Source of the DNA: Streptomyces sp. NBC_01775
Lineage (GTDB): Bacteria; Actinomycetota; Actinomycetes; Streptomycetales; Streptomycetaceae
DNA length: 64,000 bases
Direction: 5' to 3'
Assembly: GCF_035917675.1 (NCBI RefSeq)
Contig: NZ_CP109104.1
Span: forward strand, 8,680,001 to 8,744,000
A model generated the notes under the pieces. That model had not been told where the DNA came from and made no database searches. It saw only the letters and a program-made list of their open reading frames with translations. This document shows, piece by piece, positions 1-9,004 of the stretch. Each line of letters begins with the position of its first letter. Position 1 is the first letter of the stretch. The translations under genes were made by a program, and so were the position numbers.

Positions 1-1
1 G

Positions 2-127
<126 letters not shown>

Positions 128-448
128 GGCCCCCACCGTCTCCCGGCCCACAGGCCACGTGTCAGGAGAGGTCCGAGGATCGGCCGACCAGACTTCCATG
201 CTGCTGCCCGGGACGACCGCCCCGGGCAGCAGCTTCCTCACGGGTCCATGGCCCATGGCCCATGGTCACCGTGAACTCAGCCGCCACACGCGCGTGATGG
301 CGAGATGGACGCGAGCTGGCATGCTGCATCTATGGATCACGCTGAAGCACTGCTCACCGCCTGCGATGTAGCGTCCGCCGCGCCTGCCCGCGTCGAGGGC
401 CGCACGCATGGTGGGTGCCGTGGTGAGGGAAAAGGGATACATCGGCAC
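128..448. other. Intergenic region between convergent genes
   Basis: Apart from the terminator-like hairpin at 200-233 I see no credible gene. Short open frames exist on both strands but lack a ribosome site, conserved motifs or consistent codon bias. The [2Fe-2S] gene to the right reads towards this region, and no FAD or molybdopterin partner gene is found here. Confidence 0.5.
200..233 (+). terminator. Hairpin terminator after the monooxygenase
   Basis: A perfect 13-bp stem (arm GCTGCTGCCCGGG at 200-212 and its complement at 221-233) closes an 8-nt loop 73 nt after the stop codon. There is no long T tract, as is usual for Streptomyces terminators. The symmetric stem could stop transcription from both sides. 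Confidence 0.7.
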
Positions 449-1094
449 TCACTTCCGGCCTGCGGCCTGTTGGACCGCGCGCACGATCTTCACGTAACAC
501 CCGCAGCGGCATATGTTGCCGCTCATCCACTCCCGTATCGTCCGCCGAACCGGTGTGCCTCTCCTGGACGCAGCCGACGCCGGAGACGATCTGGCCCGGA
601 GTGCAGTAGCCGCACTGGAAGGCGTCCTGGTCGATGAACGCCTGCTGTAGAGGGTGGAGTGTGTCGCCCTCAGCCAGTCCCTCGACGGTGGTGACCTCGG
701 CGCCGTCCAGGCGCACCGCCAGGGTGAGGCAGGCGTTGACGCGGCGGTCGTCGACCAGGACGGTGCACGCCCCGCAGGCACCGGCGTTGCAGCCCTTCTT
801 CGACCCGGTCAGGCCAAGTTGCTCGCGCAGAAGGTCAAGCAGCGAGGTGCGGTTGTCGACCGTGACGGTGTGCCGCCGGCCGTTGACGGTCAGGCTCACG
901 CGGCTGCTGGGCGGCGCCTCGGCAGCAGCGGCCTGGTCGGCGCCCAGCAGCGACGGGCCGGCGACCAGCCCGCCCGTCGCGATGACGCCTCCGACCGCGG
1001 ATGTCGTCTCGATGAAGGTACGACGCGACGGTGCGGACGGGGGCTGGGCAGGGGAGGCCACAGCTGACTCGGGGGGTTCGGTAGACATGCCCAC
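449..1094 (-). pseudogene. Frameshifted [2Fe-2S] subunit of a molybdenum hydroxylase (YagT/PaoA-like)
   Basis: Reads as a periplasmic-type small subunit of the xanthine dehydrogenase family. It starts with a twin-arginine signal (SRRTFIETTSAVGG), then the plant-type ferredoxin cluster motif (GCNAGACGACTVL) and the first half of the second cluster (CGYCTPGQI). The second half, EWMSGNICRCGCYVKIV, is present but in another frame. The shift lies at about 537-545, where one extra base (or two missing) separates HTGSAD from IREWMSGN. Without the repair the frame runs to 354 and loses the last two cluster cysteines. The FAD and molybdopterin subunits normally encoded next to it are absent, so it is probably a relic. 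A sequencing error could explain the shift but not the missing partners. Confidence 0.75.
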
Positions 1095-1447
1095 TCTCTC
1101 GAATTACGGGGAAGATGGGGTCTTGCTGATCGGCGTGAGCCCGCGACGGAACAGCCGCCCGGCCGCTCGTGGGTACTTCGGCTTCCGCCCAGCCTTGCCG
1201 GGTCGGCCGGAGGTGTAACAGGCCGTGTTGTGCCGGGGAACGGCCAGCAGGGATTGTGACACGGCCCCTTCTCACACCTGTCTCGCGGGGCCGGCACTGT
1301 TAGGTTGAGATGCTTGTGACCTGGTTCAGTCCCGGAGAACGCTGATGCGCCGCAACCAGGCCTGGACATCGGCCCCGGCGTCCCGGACTTCCTCGCCCCG
1401 CACCGCGAGCCCTTCCCCGAGGGCCGCGCGGGCAGGACACCGCGTGG
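1095..1447. other. Intergenic region between the [2Fe-2S] relic and the decarboxylase
   Basis: Nothing convincing is encoded here. It should hold the promoter of the [2Fe-2S] gene (reading left) and the 3' end signals of the decarboxylase. I could not pick a clear -35/-10 pair or a strong hairpin. Confidence 0.4.
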
Positions 1448-3823
1448 TCAGACGTCCGCCGGTGCGGGTACACCTTGCGTCCCGTCGGCGGTGCGGCCGG
1501 TCTGCTGGGCAGGGATCCGGCGTACGCACTCGATGAGGTAGTCACCGGTGTCCGGGTCGAGGGTGACACCGTGGGTCTCGCTGTGAAAGCCGGGAAACCG
1601 CCGATCGAAGCTCTCCAGGGCCGTCAAGTAGCGCAGCAGCGGACCGTCGGGCGTGCCGGTGTTCTCGCCGGGCATCAGGACGGGGATACCGGGTGGGGTG
1701 ACGGTGACCATGGCGGCGGCGGTCCGGTCGGCCGCTTCGGCGAGCCGCACCCGCTCGGTGCCGCCGCGGATGAGGCGCTCATAGCAGTGCTGAGGCGGGG
1801 CGACGGGCCCGGGGAGTTCCTGGAAGGCGGTGTCGAGCAGTTCGACCAGCCGCGCCTCCCGGAGGTGGTCGTGCATCTCCTGGCACAGCGCGCGCAAGGT
1901 CTGACCGGTGTAGCGCCGGGGGTGGGCGGCGACCAACTCGGGCAGCAGGCGCTCCAGCAGCGCGTCCTCGTCGTAGAGCGCCTTGAAGTCCATCAACGCG
2001 TCCATGAGCGTCCCCCACTTGCCCTTGGTGATCCCCATGGAGAACAGAATGAGCGTGGTGTAGGTGTCGGTCTTCTCCACCACGATGTCGCGGGTGGCCA
2101 GGTAGGCCGTGAGGACGCGCGCGGGCACGCCCCAGTCGGCCATTCGCCCGCCGGCGTCGATGCCGGGGCAGGTGAGGGTGACCTTGACGGGGTCGAGCAG
2201 GCAGTAACCGTCGGACAGCCCGGCGAAACCGTGCCAGTCGGCGCCGGGCTCCAGCTGCCAGCAGGACGGGTCGCCGCGCAGCAGTTCCACAGGGGCGTCG
2301 GCGAAGGGCAGCCGCTCGCCGGAGGCGGGGTCGACCACGGTCTCGGGCTGCCAGACGCCGAAGAACCAGCCGGGCCGGTCACCGGCGGTCGCGATGCGCC
2401 GGCCGACCCGTACGACTGTCTGGCGGAAGCGGATGGCCTCGGTCACCGACTCGTCGACCAGCCAGCGGCCCTGCGGCCCGTCCATCATCGCTGCGGCCAC
2501 GTCCAGCGAGGCGATCATCGGGTACAGCGGCGAGGTGGTGCCGTGCATCATGAACGCCTCGTTGAACCGGTCGTGCTCCACCGGTGCCCGGGGCGCGGGC
2601 TTGACGTGCACCATGGCGCTCTGCGACAGCGCGGCCAGCAGCTTGTGCGTCGACTGGGTGGAGAAGACGGTCGGGCGTTCGGGCCCGGGGAAGGTGTCGG
2701 GACCTACCGCCATGCCGAAGCGTCCGGCGTAGAGGGGGTGGAAGCGGGCATAGGCGAACCAGGCCTCGTCGAAATGCAGCCGCGGGGTGCTGGGCGCGAG
2801 GGCCCTGGCGACCTGGAGCGCGTCGTAACACAGCCCGTCGTACGTGGAGTTGGTGAGCACCGCGTACTGGACCTGGGGGGCGACCGCACCCTGGGCGAGT
2901 GGATTGCGGGCGATCCTGGAAGCGATCGCATCCGCCCGGATCTCCGAGGGCGGCAGGGGGCCCGCCAAGCCGTAGCCGTTGCGGGTGGGGACCAGGTAGA
3001 CCGGCCGGGCGCCAGACAGGACCAGACCGTGCAGCACCGACTTGTGGCAGTTGCGGTCCACCAGCGCGATCTCGTCGCGTGTGACGCTGAAGTGGCCGAC
3101 CATGCGGTTGCAGGTCGAGTCGCCGTGCAGGACGAAGTAGGTGCGGTCAGCGCCGAAGACCCGGGCGGCGTTGCGCTCCGCCGCACCGACCGGTCCGGTG
3201 TGCTCGAACAGCGAGCCGAGTTCCTCGACGGAGATGGACAGGTCGCTGCGCAGCAGCCGCTCCCCGAAGTAGTCGTGGAAGGCCCGGCCGACCGGTGACT
3301 TGAGGAAGGCGACGCCGCCGGAGTGGGCAGGGGTGTGCCAGGAGTACTCGTGCGCGTCGTCGAAGAGGCGCAGCGCTTCGAAGAACGGCGGCAGGAGCTC
3401 TTCCTGGTAGCTCCGGGCGGCGCGGGCGACCCGCCCGGCGATGAAACGTGCGGTGTCCTCCAGGGGCCAGATGTAGCCGACCACCGTCTCCGCCACCCAC
3501 AGAGGCAGGTGTTCGAGGTCCTCGCCGGCCATGACCACGAAGACCGGCAGGTTCTGAAAGCGCCGGCCGACCTGGCGCAGCACTTCGGCACCGCCCGGCT
3601 CGTCGGCGACCGTGCCGTCGCCCGGAAGCCCCCAGTCCACCACGACGGCGGCCAGCCCCGCCTCGGTGCGCAACACGGCCTGCGCGTCCCCGCTCGTCGA
3701 CGCCCAGCGCACCTCGAAGCCGCGGGTCACCAGCTCCTCGCTGACCCTGTGCAGCTGTTCGACACCGGTGCCCCCGTCCTCAGGCAACTCGGGTACCGCG
3801 AACAGAACTGTCCCCTCCGCCAT
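1448..3823 (-). CDS. PLP-dependent Orn/Lys/Arg decarboxylase
   Basis: A 791-residue fold-type I enzyme of the large bacterial basic-amino-acid decarboxylase group (relatives of AdiA, LdcI, SpeF). The N-terminal ~150 residues form the response-regulator-like wing domain (VVVDWGLPGDG). The PLP core follows, with the lysine-bearing motif STQSTHKLL, the upstream DRNCHKS segment and the HFDEAWFAY stretch. The C-terminal domain closes the chain. Family members decarboxylate arginine, lysine or ornithine to polyamines or for acid resistance; the substrate is not decided by sequence inspection. The start at 3823 is preferred over longer upstream frames because AGGGAGG lies just ahead of this ATG and the wing domain begins here. 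No antiporter gene is adjacent. Confidence 0.88.
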   Translation of the reverse strand: MAEGTVLFAVPELPEDGGTGVEQLHRVSEELVTRGFEVRWASTSGDAQAVLRTEAGLAAVVVDWGLPGDGTVADEPGGAEVLRQVGRRFQNLPVFVVMAGEDLEHLPLWVAETVVGYIWPLEDTARFIAGRVARAARSYQEELLPPFFEALRLFDDAHEYSWHTPAHSGGVAFLKSPVGRAFHDYFGERLLRSDLSISVEELGSLFEHTGPVGAAERNAARVFGADRTYFVLHGDSTCNRMVGHFSVTRDEIALVDRNCHKSVLHGLVLSGARPVYLVPTRNGYGLAGPLPPSEIRADAIASRIARNPLAQGAVAPQVQYAVLTNSTYDGLCYDALQVARALAPSTPRLHFDEAWFAYARFHPLYAGRFGMAVGPDTFPGPERPTVFSTQSTHKLLAALSQSAMVHVKPAPRAPVEHDRFNEAFMMHGTTSPLYPMIASLDVAAAMMDGPQGRWLVDESVTEAIRFRQTVVRVGRRIATAGDRPGWFFGVWQPETVVDPASGERLPFADAPVELLRGDPSCWQLEPGADWHGFAGLSDGYCLLDPVKVTLTCPGIDAGGRMADWGVPARVLTAYLATRDIVVEKTDTYTTLILFSMGITKGKWGTLMDALMDFKALYDEDALLERLLPELVAAHPRRYTGQTLRALCQEMHDHLREARLVELLDTAFQELPGPVAPPQHCYERLIRGGTERVRLAEAADRTAAAMVTVTPPGIPVLMPGENTGTPDGPLLRYLTALESFDRRFPGFHSETHGVTLDPDTGDYLIECVRRIPAQQTGRTADGTQGVPAPADV

Positions 3824-4163
3824 GCTGACCCTCCCTAGCTGTGGACCTGCACACACAGGCCTGGAGAGAGTGAACGGGACCCTCACCGGAGGCGCCCCCG
3901 GTGCACCTCGAAACCACCCCGACGTGGGAATCGCCTTTCGCCGTGCGGCGCCGTGGTCGTCGGCGTAGGGGCGCAGCGGGTCGTGCCGGGCATGGGCGAA
4001 GCGGAGCCGCCGACGTCCCGTACACAACCCTCCGCGCGCCGACCGCGCCCCGACCGCGCACTGGCAGGTGACCGGCCGGGTGCCGGCCACCCGAAGGGGC
4101 TACGCGCACCCCGCCGGGCCCCTCCACAGCGCGCCGGGCGGCTACGGCTCCGACGATGGCTAC
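3824..4163. other. Divergent promoter region, decarboxylase / ion channel
   Basis: This region must contain the promoters of both divergent genes. An upstream in-frame GTG for the channel exists at 4068, but it has no good ribosome site and the extra residues look like non-coding translation. No clear operator repeat was found. Confidence 0.4.
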
Positions 4164-4751
4164 ATGGCGCAGCCAGACGAGTCCTCCGACGAGTCCTCCG
4201 ACGAGCCCTCCGGTGACGGTGCCGACCGTCGGCCGGAGGCCTCCGGCCGGGGATGGCCGCTGCTCGGTCCCCTGGTCGTGGCGCTGTTCCTGGCCTATTT
4301 CCTGTTGCCGGAGCACACTCTGGGGCCGGAACGGCCGGTGCTGAGCTGGACCGTGTTCGGTGTCGCGCTGACGGCCATCGCCCTGCTGCTGGTCAAGCAC
4401 ATGCGCGACGCCCTCTTCGACCGGCCCGGCACGGTTGTCGCCCTGGTGTCGCTGATGTGTCTCTCGGTTCTGCTGTTCTCCTCGGCGTACTTCGTGATGT
4501 CCCATCACCCTGGTGAGTTCACCGGCCTGCGCACCCGGCTGGACGCCCTGTATTTCGCGCTGCTGACGCTCGCCACCATCAGCTACGGCGACATCACCCC
4601 GCACGGCCAGTCCGTGCGGCTCGTCATCCTCCTCCAGATCCTCTACACCCTTGTCTTCCTCACGGCCGCCGCGACGTCCCTGACCGGCAAGCTGCGCCGC
4701 ACGGCGGCGACCCGCCCACCACGCGGGACCACGAAGCGCGGCCCCGACTGA
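4164..4751 (+). CDS. Two-pore-type potassium channel family protein
   Basis: About 195 residues from this ATG. It begins with an acidic stretch of repeated DESS units, followed by four hydrophobic helices. Between the last two sits a pore loop reading LATISYGDITPHG, which matches the K+ selectivity filter (T-x-G-Y-G-D) except that the usual first glycine is serine. This is the Ion_trans_2 family. The protein lacks the ligand-binding RCK domain of many bacterial channels. The start is uncertain: GTG at 4068 in the same frame would add 32 residues. The altered filter may change ion preference (inference). Confidence 0.75.
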   Translation: MAQPDESSDESSDEPSGDGADRRPEASGRGWPLLGPLVVALFLAYFLLPEHTLGPERPVLSWTVFGVALTAIALLLVKHMRDALFDRPGTVVALVSLMCLSVLLFSSAYFVMSHHPGEFTGLRTRLDALYFALLTLATISYGDITPHGQSVRLVILLQILYTLVFLTAAATSLTGKLRRTAATRPPRGTTKRGPD

Positions 4752-4850
4752 GCTCAGCCCGCGGTCTACCGGTCCTCGCTCCCGCCGGAGGGCACGCTGA
4801 GCCGATCCGGACCCGCACCGTCTCGGGTGTGACCGGGTATCCCGCACGGG

Positions 4851-6152
4851 TCACGGCGAGAGGGGTCCCGGCGAAGACCGGTGACGGCCTCCGCCGGCCG
4901 TCCGGCCGAGGAGGGCGATCGCGGCGAGGAGTACGGCGAGGAAGCCGGAGAACCACAGCGTCGCCGTCGTCGGGGTGGCCAGTTGCGCGGCGAGGCCGAG
5001 TCCGAGGGAGGTGACGACGAGGCCCGTGTAGGCGGCGAGGAAGAAGGTCGCGAGGGCCTCCGCGCGTACTTCTGCGGGTGCGGCCCTCGCCACCAGCGCG
5101 ACCGCGGCCTTGAAGAGCATGCCGGCGCCGATCCCGGCGATGACGCCTCCAGCGATGAAGAGAGCGGGGTCCGCCAGCGCCATTCCTGCGACGACGGCGG
5201 CGCATCCGGCGGCTTCCGCAGCGACGCCGGCGCCCTGGCGCACCGCGGGACTCAGAGCGCCGGAGAGGCTCTGCCCCAGCACCGCGGCGGCGAAGACGGC
5301 GAAGACCGCGGCGCCCGCGACGGCCGGCGAGCTCTGGTGCAAGGTGTCCGCGACGAATCCGGGCGCCAGGGACGTGAAGAGCCCGAAGATCGCCAGGGCC
5401 GCGCTGGCGCACGCGACCGCCAGGCAAAAGAGCGCAGCCCCGCCGTACGAACGCACCCGCTGCACGCGGTACGGCACAGGACGGCCAGGGCGGTCCACCG
5501 TCTCGGGCAGGACCGCGACGGCGGCGATCCCGGCGGCGAGGAACACCGCGAAGACGATGTACGGCGTACGGATCGGGGCCGGAGCGTACGCCGCGAGCAA
5601 CCCGGCGCCGAGCGGCCCCACGCCCAGGCCACCGACATTCGCCGCCGTCGATACCGCCTCGAATCGGCTCTGCCCGGCCCCGGGCCACGCCCGTATGTGC
5701 AGGTCCTGGAGGTAGGCGGTGGCGGTCGGGGTGGCCATGCCCACGCCGAGTCCGGTGATGAACCGGGCGAGGAGAAGGCCGGGAAGGGCCGGCCACACGA
5801 GGAAGAGGGCCGCCGCGGCCAGTTCGAACAGGAGCGCCGCGACGAGGACCGGGCGACGGCCGGTGCGATCGGAGAGGTGCCCGGCGGACACCAGGCCGGC
5901 CGCCACACCTACCGCGTACACCGCGAACACCACCGTCACGGTGAACGAACCGAAGCCGTCGCGCTCCTCGTACAGCGGATACAGGGGCGTCGGCACGGTC
6001 GAGAACGCGACGGTGACGGCGAAGATCACCGCCACGGCCCAGAACCCCGTACGGTGCCGCCCGGAGCGGGGCGGAATGCCGTACGGGGCTTGAGAAGACA
6101 CCCTGCCCGGGAGCTCTTCAAGACCACCGGGGAACTGCTTCAACTGGTTCAT
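4851..6152 (-). CDS. MFS transporter
   Basis: A 433-residue membrane protein with about 12 hydrophobic segments. The loop between helices 2 and 3 carries the MFS signature (GHLSDRTGRRPVL). The first helices (TVAFSTVPTPLYPLYEE) resemble actinomycete drug or solute exporters. The N-terminal ~35 residues are hydrophilic. It lies just downstream of a truncated aldo/keto reductase stub, and its ATG sits inside a GGTTC/GAACC palindrome, suggesting tight repression at the start codon. No dedicated regulator gene is adjacent, so the controlling protein is unknown. Substrate unknown. Confidence 0.85.
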   Translation of the reverse strand: MNQLKQFPGGLEELPGRVSSQAPYGIPPRSGRHRTGFWAVAVIFAVTVAFSTVPTPLYPLYEERDGFGSFTVTVVFAVYAVGVAAGLVSAGHLSDRTGRRPVLVAALLFELAAAALFLVWPALPGLLLARFITGLGVGMATPTATAYLQDLHIRAWPGAGQSRFEAVSTAANVGGLGVGPLGAGLLAAYAPAPIRTPYIVFAVFLAAGIAAVAVLPETVDRPGRPVPYRVQRVRSYGGAALFCLAVACASAALAIFGLFTSLAPGFVADTLHQSSPAVAGAAVFAVFAAAVLGQSLSGALSPAVRQGAGVAAEAAGCAAVVAGMALADPALFIAGGVIAGIGAGMLFKAAVALVARAAPAEVRAEALATFFLAAYTGLVVTSLGLGLAAQLATPTTATLWFSGFLAVLLAAIALLGRTAGGGRHRSSPGPLSP

Positions 6153-6244
6153 GAGAACCTATTAAGGCGGTTCACATCGACCGGTGTCAAATGCTGGCCT
6201 TTTGCTGGGGGAGTGCCTATCGTGAACCACTGTGACCGGTTCAC
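6146..6244 (-). promoter_or_regulatory. Operator array and candidate promoter of the MFS gene
   Basis: GGTTC at 6146-6150 and GAACC at 6155-6159 form a palindrome that includes the start codon. A half site GGTTCAC lies at 6169-6175. A second inverted repeat has arms GTGAACC (6222-6228) and GGTTCAC (6238-6244). Reading leftwards, TTGACA (complement of 6185-6190) and TAATAG (complement of 6159-6164) could be -35 and -10 elements with an unusually long 20-bp spacer that carries one half site. The repeats are seen directly; their role as a repressor array is inferred. Confidence 0.55.
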
Positions 6245-6311
6245 CTGCTGTTCGAAGCGCGTCTTCCGCAGCCCTCGTGCGGCGTAGTTCGGAGGGCTTC
6301 CGGCTCGGCGA

Positions 6312-6407
6312 CGCGGTGGTCTCGTCATCGGGGACCTGAAAGAGACCGAGGCCCAGCTGCGGCATCTCGACACCGTTGTTCAGCGTCACATTCGGAATCG
6401 ACGTCAT
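6312..6407 (-). pseudogene. N-terminal stub of an aldo/keto reductase
   Basis: The first ~32 residues (MTSIPNVTLNNGVEMPQLG, then LGLFQVPDDET) are the canonical beginning of an aldo/keto reductase of the 2,5-diketo-gluconate reductase type. After that the similarity stops and the frame runs on to 6162 through unrelated sequence. The catalytic Asp/Tyr/Lys/His residues are all missing. It appears to have lost about 250 codons by deletion, bringing the MFS promoter region next to it. Confidence 0.7.
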
Positions 6408-6541
6408 GGCAGTGAACGCCCTTTCTGTGAGGTTCTTTCCCCCGCCGGGTGCGTAGGAAGGGGCGGGGGAGTGGGGAGGAGGAGGCGAGGGGTTTGGCGG
6501 TGAACCCGGATCTCTCGCCTCGCGGAGTGGCCGGGAGTGGT

Positions 6542-6958
6542 TCAGAGCGTCTGGAGAGCGGCTGTGGCGATGCCGTGATCCTGCTCGGGGGTGCCGCCGC
6601 CGAGCCCGAGCGCGCCGACCAGTCGTCCGTCCCGGTGGACCGGTACTCCGCCCGCGATGAACAGCAGGGGCTGGTTCAAAGAGGTGGGAAGGGAGTGGAA
6701 GGGGCCGTCGGGCTTGACCAGATCCACCAGGTCGGCTGTCGGGGCGTCGAGTTGGAGAGCGGTGTACGCCTTACGGGTGCTGGTCTCGCCCGAGATCAGC
6801 ACGGCACGGTCGTCCCGGCGGAAGGCCAGCAGGTGGCCGCCCGCGTCCAGGACCGTGACGCTGACGGGCACGCCTGCCGCCTCCGCGGCGCGGCGGGCGG
6901 CGAGGACGAGCGCCTCCGCGTCCTCGGTGGTCAGTGGGGTGACTGAGGTGGTGCTCAT
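6542..6958 (-). CDS. GlcG/HbpS-like heme-binding family protein
   Basis: A 138-residue single-domain protein. The central VSVTVLDAGGHLLAF and LISGETSTRKAYTAL segments, and the end LGLGGGTPEQDHGIA, match the GlcG/HbpS (DUF336) family. In Streptomyces HbpS senses heme and redox stress outside the cell with a sensor kinase; no such kinase is next to this gene and there is no signal peptide. The start at 6958 (MSTTSVTPL) is chosen over 6976 because AAGGAAAG lies at proper distance ahead of it. The role here is open: heme binding, or a subunit accompanying small-molecule catabolism. Confidence 0.8.
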   Translation of the reverse strand: MSTTSVTPLTTEDAEALVLAARRAAEAAGVPVSVTVLDAGGHLLAFRRDDRAVLISGETSTRKAYTALQLDAPTADLVDLVKPDGPFHSLPTSLNQPLLFIAGGVPVHRDGRLVGALGLGGGTPEQDHGIATAALQTL

Positions 6959-7009
6959 GAGGCTCTTTCCTTGCATGGCGGGCGCTCCGCCACAGCGGCG
7001 CGCCGGGGA

Positions 7010-8230
7010 TCAGTGGTGGACGACTTCAGCGTCCGGTGTGGCCGCCCGCCCGGTGACGGGCTGCTGAGGCCGGGCAGCGACGGGGCCGGAGCGGTGCTCC
7101 AGGCGCTGCGAGACGAACGCGAGGACGAGAGCGACGGCGGCGAGCACGGCGCCCACGGCGTTGGGCGCCGTGTAGCCGTAGCCGGCGGAGATCACGATGC
7201 CGCCGAGCCAGGCGGAGAGGGCGTTGCCCAGGTTGAAGGCGCCGATGTTGGCGGCCGACGCCAGGGTGGGGGCGCCGTGCGCGTGGTCCAGGACCCGCTT
7301 CTGGAGCGGGGGGACAGTGGCGAAACCCAGCGCGCCGATGAGGAAGACGGCCACGGCCGCCGCGGCCTTGTTCGGCGCGCCGATGGTGAACAGTGCCAGG
7401 ACGACCGCCAGGCCGCCCAGGGCCGTGAAGAGCATCGGCATGAGCCGGCGGTCGGCGAACCGTCCTCCGGTGAGGTTCCCGGCCACCATGCCCAGTCCGA
7501 AGAGCACCATCAGCCAGGTGACGGAGGAGTCCGCGTAGCCGCTGACCTCGGTCATCATCGGCGCGATGTAGGTGATCGCGGCGAAGACACCTCCGAAGCC
7601 GAGCACGGTCATCGCCATGGCCAGCAGTACCTGGGGGTTCTTGAACGCCGCCACCTCGTGCCGCAGCTGTACGCCCTCGGGCTTGGGCAGGTCCGGGACC
7701 AGCTTGGCGACACCGGCCAGGCCGACGACACCGAGCGCCGCGACGATCAGGAAGGTGACGCGCCAGCCCGCGCTCTGGCCGACGAACGTGCCCAGCGGGA
7801 CGCCGATCACGTTCGCCACGGTCAGCCCGGTGAACATCAAAGAGATCGCCCCGGCCTTCTTCTCCGGTGCCACCAACTCGGCGGCGACCACGGAGCCGAT
7901 GCCGAAGAAGGCGCCATGGGCCAGCGAGGCCACGACCCGGCCGATGAGCATGACGGCGAAGACAGGGGCCACGGCGGAGATGACGTTCCCCACGATGAAC
8001 AGGCCCATGAGCAGTATGAGCATGTTCTTGCGGGAGATCCTGGTACCGAGCGCCGTCATGATCGGCGCCCCGATCATGACACCGAGCGCATAACCGGTGA
8101 CGAGCAGCCCGGCCGTCGGCACGGAGACGCCGAGGTCCCCGGCGACCTGGGGCAGCAGACCCATGATCACGAATTCGGTGGTACCGATCCCGAAGGCTCC
8201 GATGGCCAGGGCCAGCAGTGCGAGCGGCAT
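7010..8230 (-). CDS. DHA1-family MFS drug exporter
   Basis: A 406-residue transporter with 12 predicted helices. It opens with the typical motif of the AraJ/YdhP/chloramphenicol-exporter group (GAFGIGTTEFVIMGLLP). The loop ALGTRISRKNML and motif-C-like glycines in helix 5 are present. The tail is a short hydrophilic stretch ending in VVHH. It is transcribed away from a MarR regulator at 8400 with palindromes in between, a classic repressor/efflux pair, so induction by a small toxic ligand is likely (inference). Confidence 0.88.
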   Translation of the reverse strand: MPLALLALAIGAFGIGTTEFVIMGLLPQVAGDLGVSVPTAGLLVTGYALGVMIGAPIMTALGTRISRKNMLILLMGLFIVGNVISAVAPVFAVMLIGRVVASLAHGAFFGIGSVVAAELVAPEKKAGAISLMFTGLTVANVIGVPLGTFVGQSAGWRVTFLIVAALGVVGLAGVAKLVPDLPKPEGVQLRHEVAAFKNPQVLLAMAMTVLGFGGVFAAITYIAPMMTEVSGYADSSVTWLMVLFGLGMVAGNLTGGRFADRRLMPMLFTALGGLAVVLALFTIGAPNKAAAAVAVFLIGALGFATVPPLQKRVLDHAHGAPTLASAANIGAFNLGNALSAWLGGIVISAGYGYTAPNAVGAVLAAVALVLAFVSQRLEHRSGPVAARPQQPVTGRAATPDAEVVHH

Positions 8231-8266
8231 GACGTGTGTCCTTACAATGCAGACGATGGAGTGATG

Positions 8267-8281
8267 CGTAAGCGCCTTACG
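8267..8281. promoter_or_regulatory. Palindromic operator between MFS and MarR genes
   Basis: CGTAAG and CTTACG arms are separated by CGC, a perfect 15-bp inverted repeat 37-51 bp upstream of the MFS start. A further CTTAC half site sits at 8241-8245. The size and place fit a MarR dimer site controlling both divergent genes. Confidence 0.6.
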
Positions 8282-8399
8282 AGCAAGGACAATAATTGCA
8301 TGCGCCGTATATTTGCAAGCGCGCTATAGTGGCGTACGTGACTAAGGGGTTCCGCTCCGCGGCGCGCCCCAGTCGCCCGGCCGGACCGAGGGAGCCGAC

Positions 8400-8867
8400 A
8401 TGACCGCCACAGACCCCGCGATGACCGCTCTCGCCCACAGCTGGACCGCGCTCTCGCTGCTGCACGGGCGCATCGAGAGCAGCATCGAACGCGCGCTCCA
8501 GGCCGCACACGGCCTGAGCGCACGTGAGTACTCCTTGCTCGATGTCCTCAGCCGGCAGCACGAGGGCGAGGGCGGCCATCTCCAGATGCGCCAGGTCGCC
8601 GACTCCGTCGTTCTCAGCCAGAGTGCGGCCACCCGCCTGGTCACCCGGCTGGAGAACCGTGGCCTGCTCTCCCGCTATCTGTGCCCGACCGACCGGCGCG
8701 GCATCTACACCGACGTCACCGACAAGGGCAGGCGCCTGCTGGAGGAAGCCCGCCCCACCAACAACGCGGCCCTGCGCGAAGCCCTCGACGGGGCAGCCGC
8801 CGCACCCGAACTCGCGCCCCTCGTCCACGCGGTCGAGCAGTTGCGGAGCTGTCCGGTACCCATGTGA
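8400..8867 (+). CDS. MarR family transcriptional regulator
   Basis: A 155-residue winged-helix protein. Recognition helix region MRQVADSVVLSQSAATRLVT is followed by the wing CPTDRRGIYTDVTDKGRRLL, both standard for MarR. The dimerising helices are at the two ends. It faces the MFS exporter across a 169-bp intergenic region with a clear palindrome, so it most likely represses the exporter and itself until a ligand binds. The C-terminal end is short, stopping just after LRSCPVPM. Confidence 0.88.
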   Translation: MTATDPAMTALAHSWTALSLLHGRIESSIERALQAAHGLSAREYSLLDVLSRQHEGEGGHLQMRQVADSVVLSQSAATRLVTRLENRGLLSRYLCPTDRRGIYTDVTDKGRRLLEEARPTNNAALREALDGAAAAPELAPLVHAVEQLRSCPVPM

Positions 8868-8875
8868 CCTTCCCT

Positions 8876-8909
8876 CGTCCCTCCGCGCCGGTTCCGGCAC
8901 GGAGGGACG
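8876..8909 (+). terminator. Hairpin terminator after the MarR gene
   Basis: A perfect 10-bp stem (CGTCCCTCCG at 8876-8885, complement at 8900-8909) with a 14-nt loop begins 9 nt after the MarR stop codon. No T tract. Confidence 0.7.
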
Positions 8910-9004
8910 GTCATCACTTGGCCAACAGTCGCGATTCACGCTCGGGTGCTGTGGCCGTCGGTGCTGAACGGACTTCTCCGTGATGGCGTTGAGGGCGACC
9001 GGGG

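Noticed and set aside
1475..3298. Long plus-strand frame of 607 codons opposite the decarboxylase
   Set aside because: Gly/Val/Arg-rich text without motifs; it is the antisense of a clear PLP enzyme, as expected in high-GC DNA.
4881..6287. 468-codon plus-strand frame opposite the MFS gene
   Set aside because: Composition (Gly, Arg, Glu) and lack of hydrophobic or catalytic motifs show it is antisense shadow.
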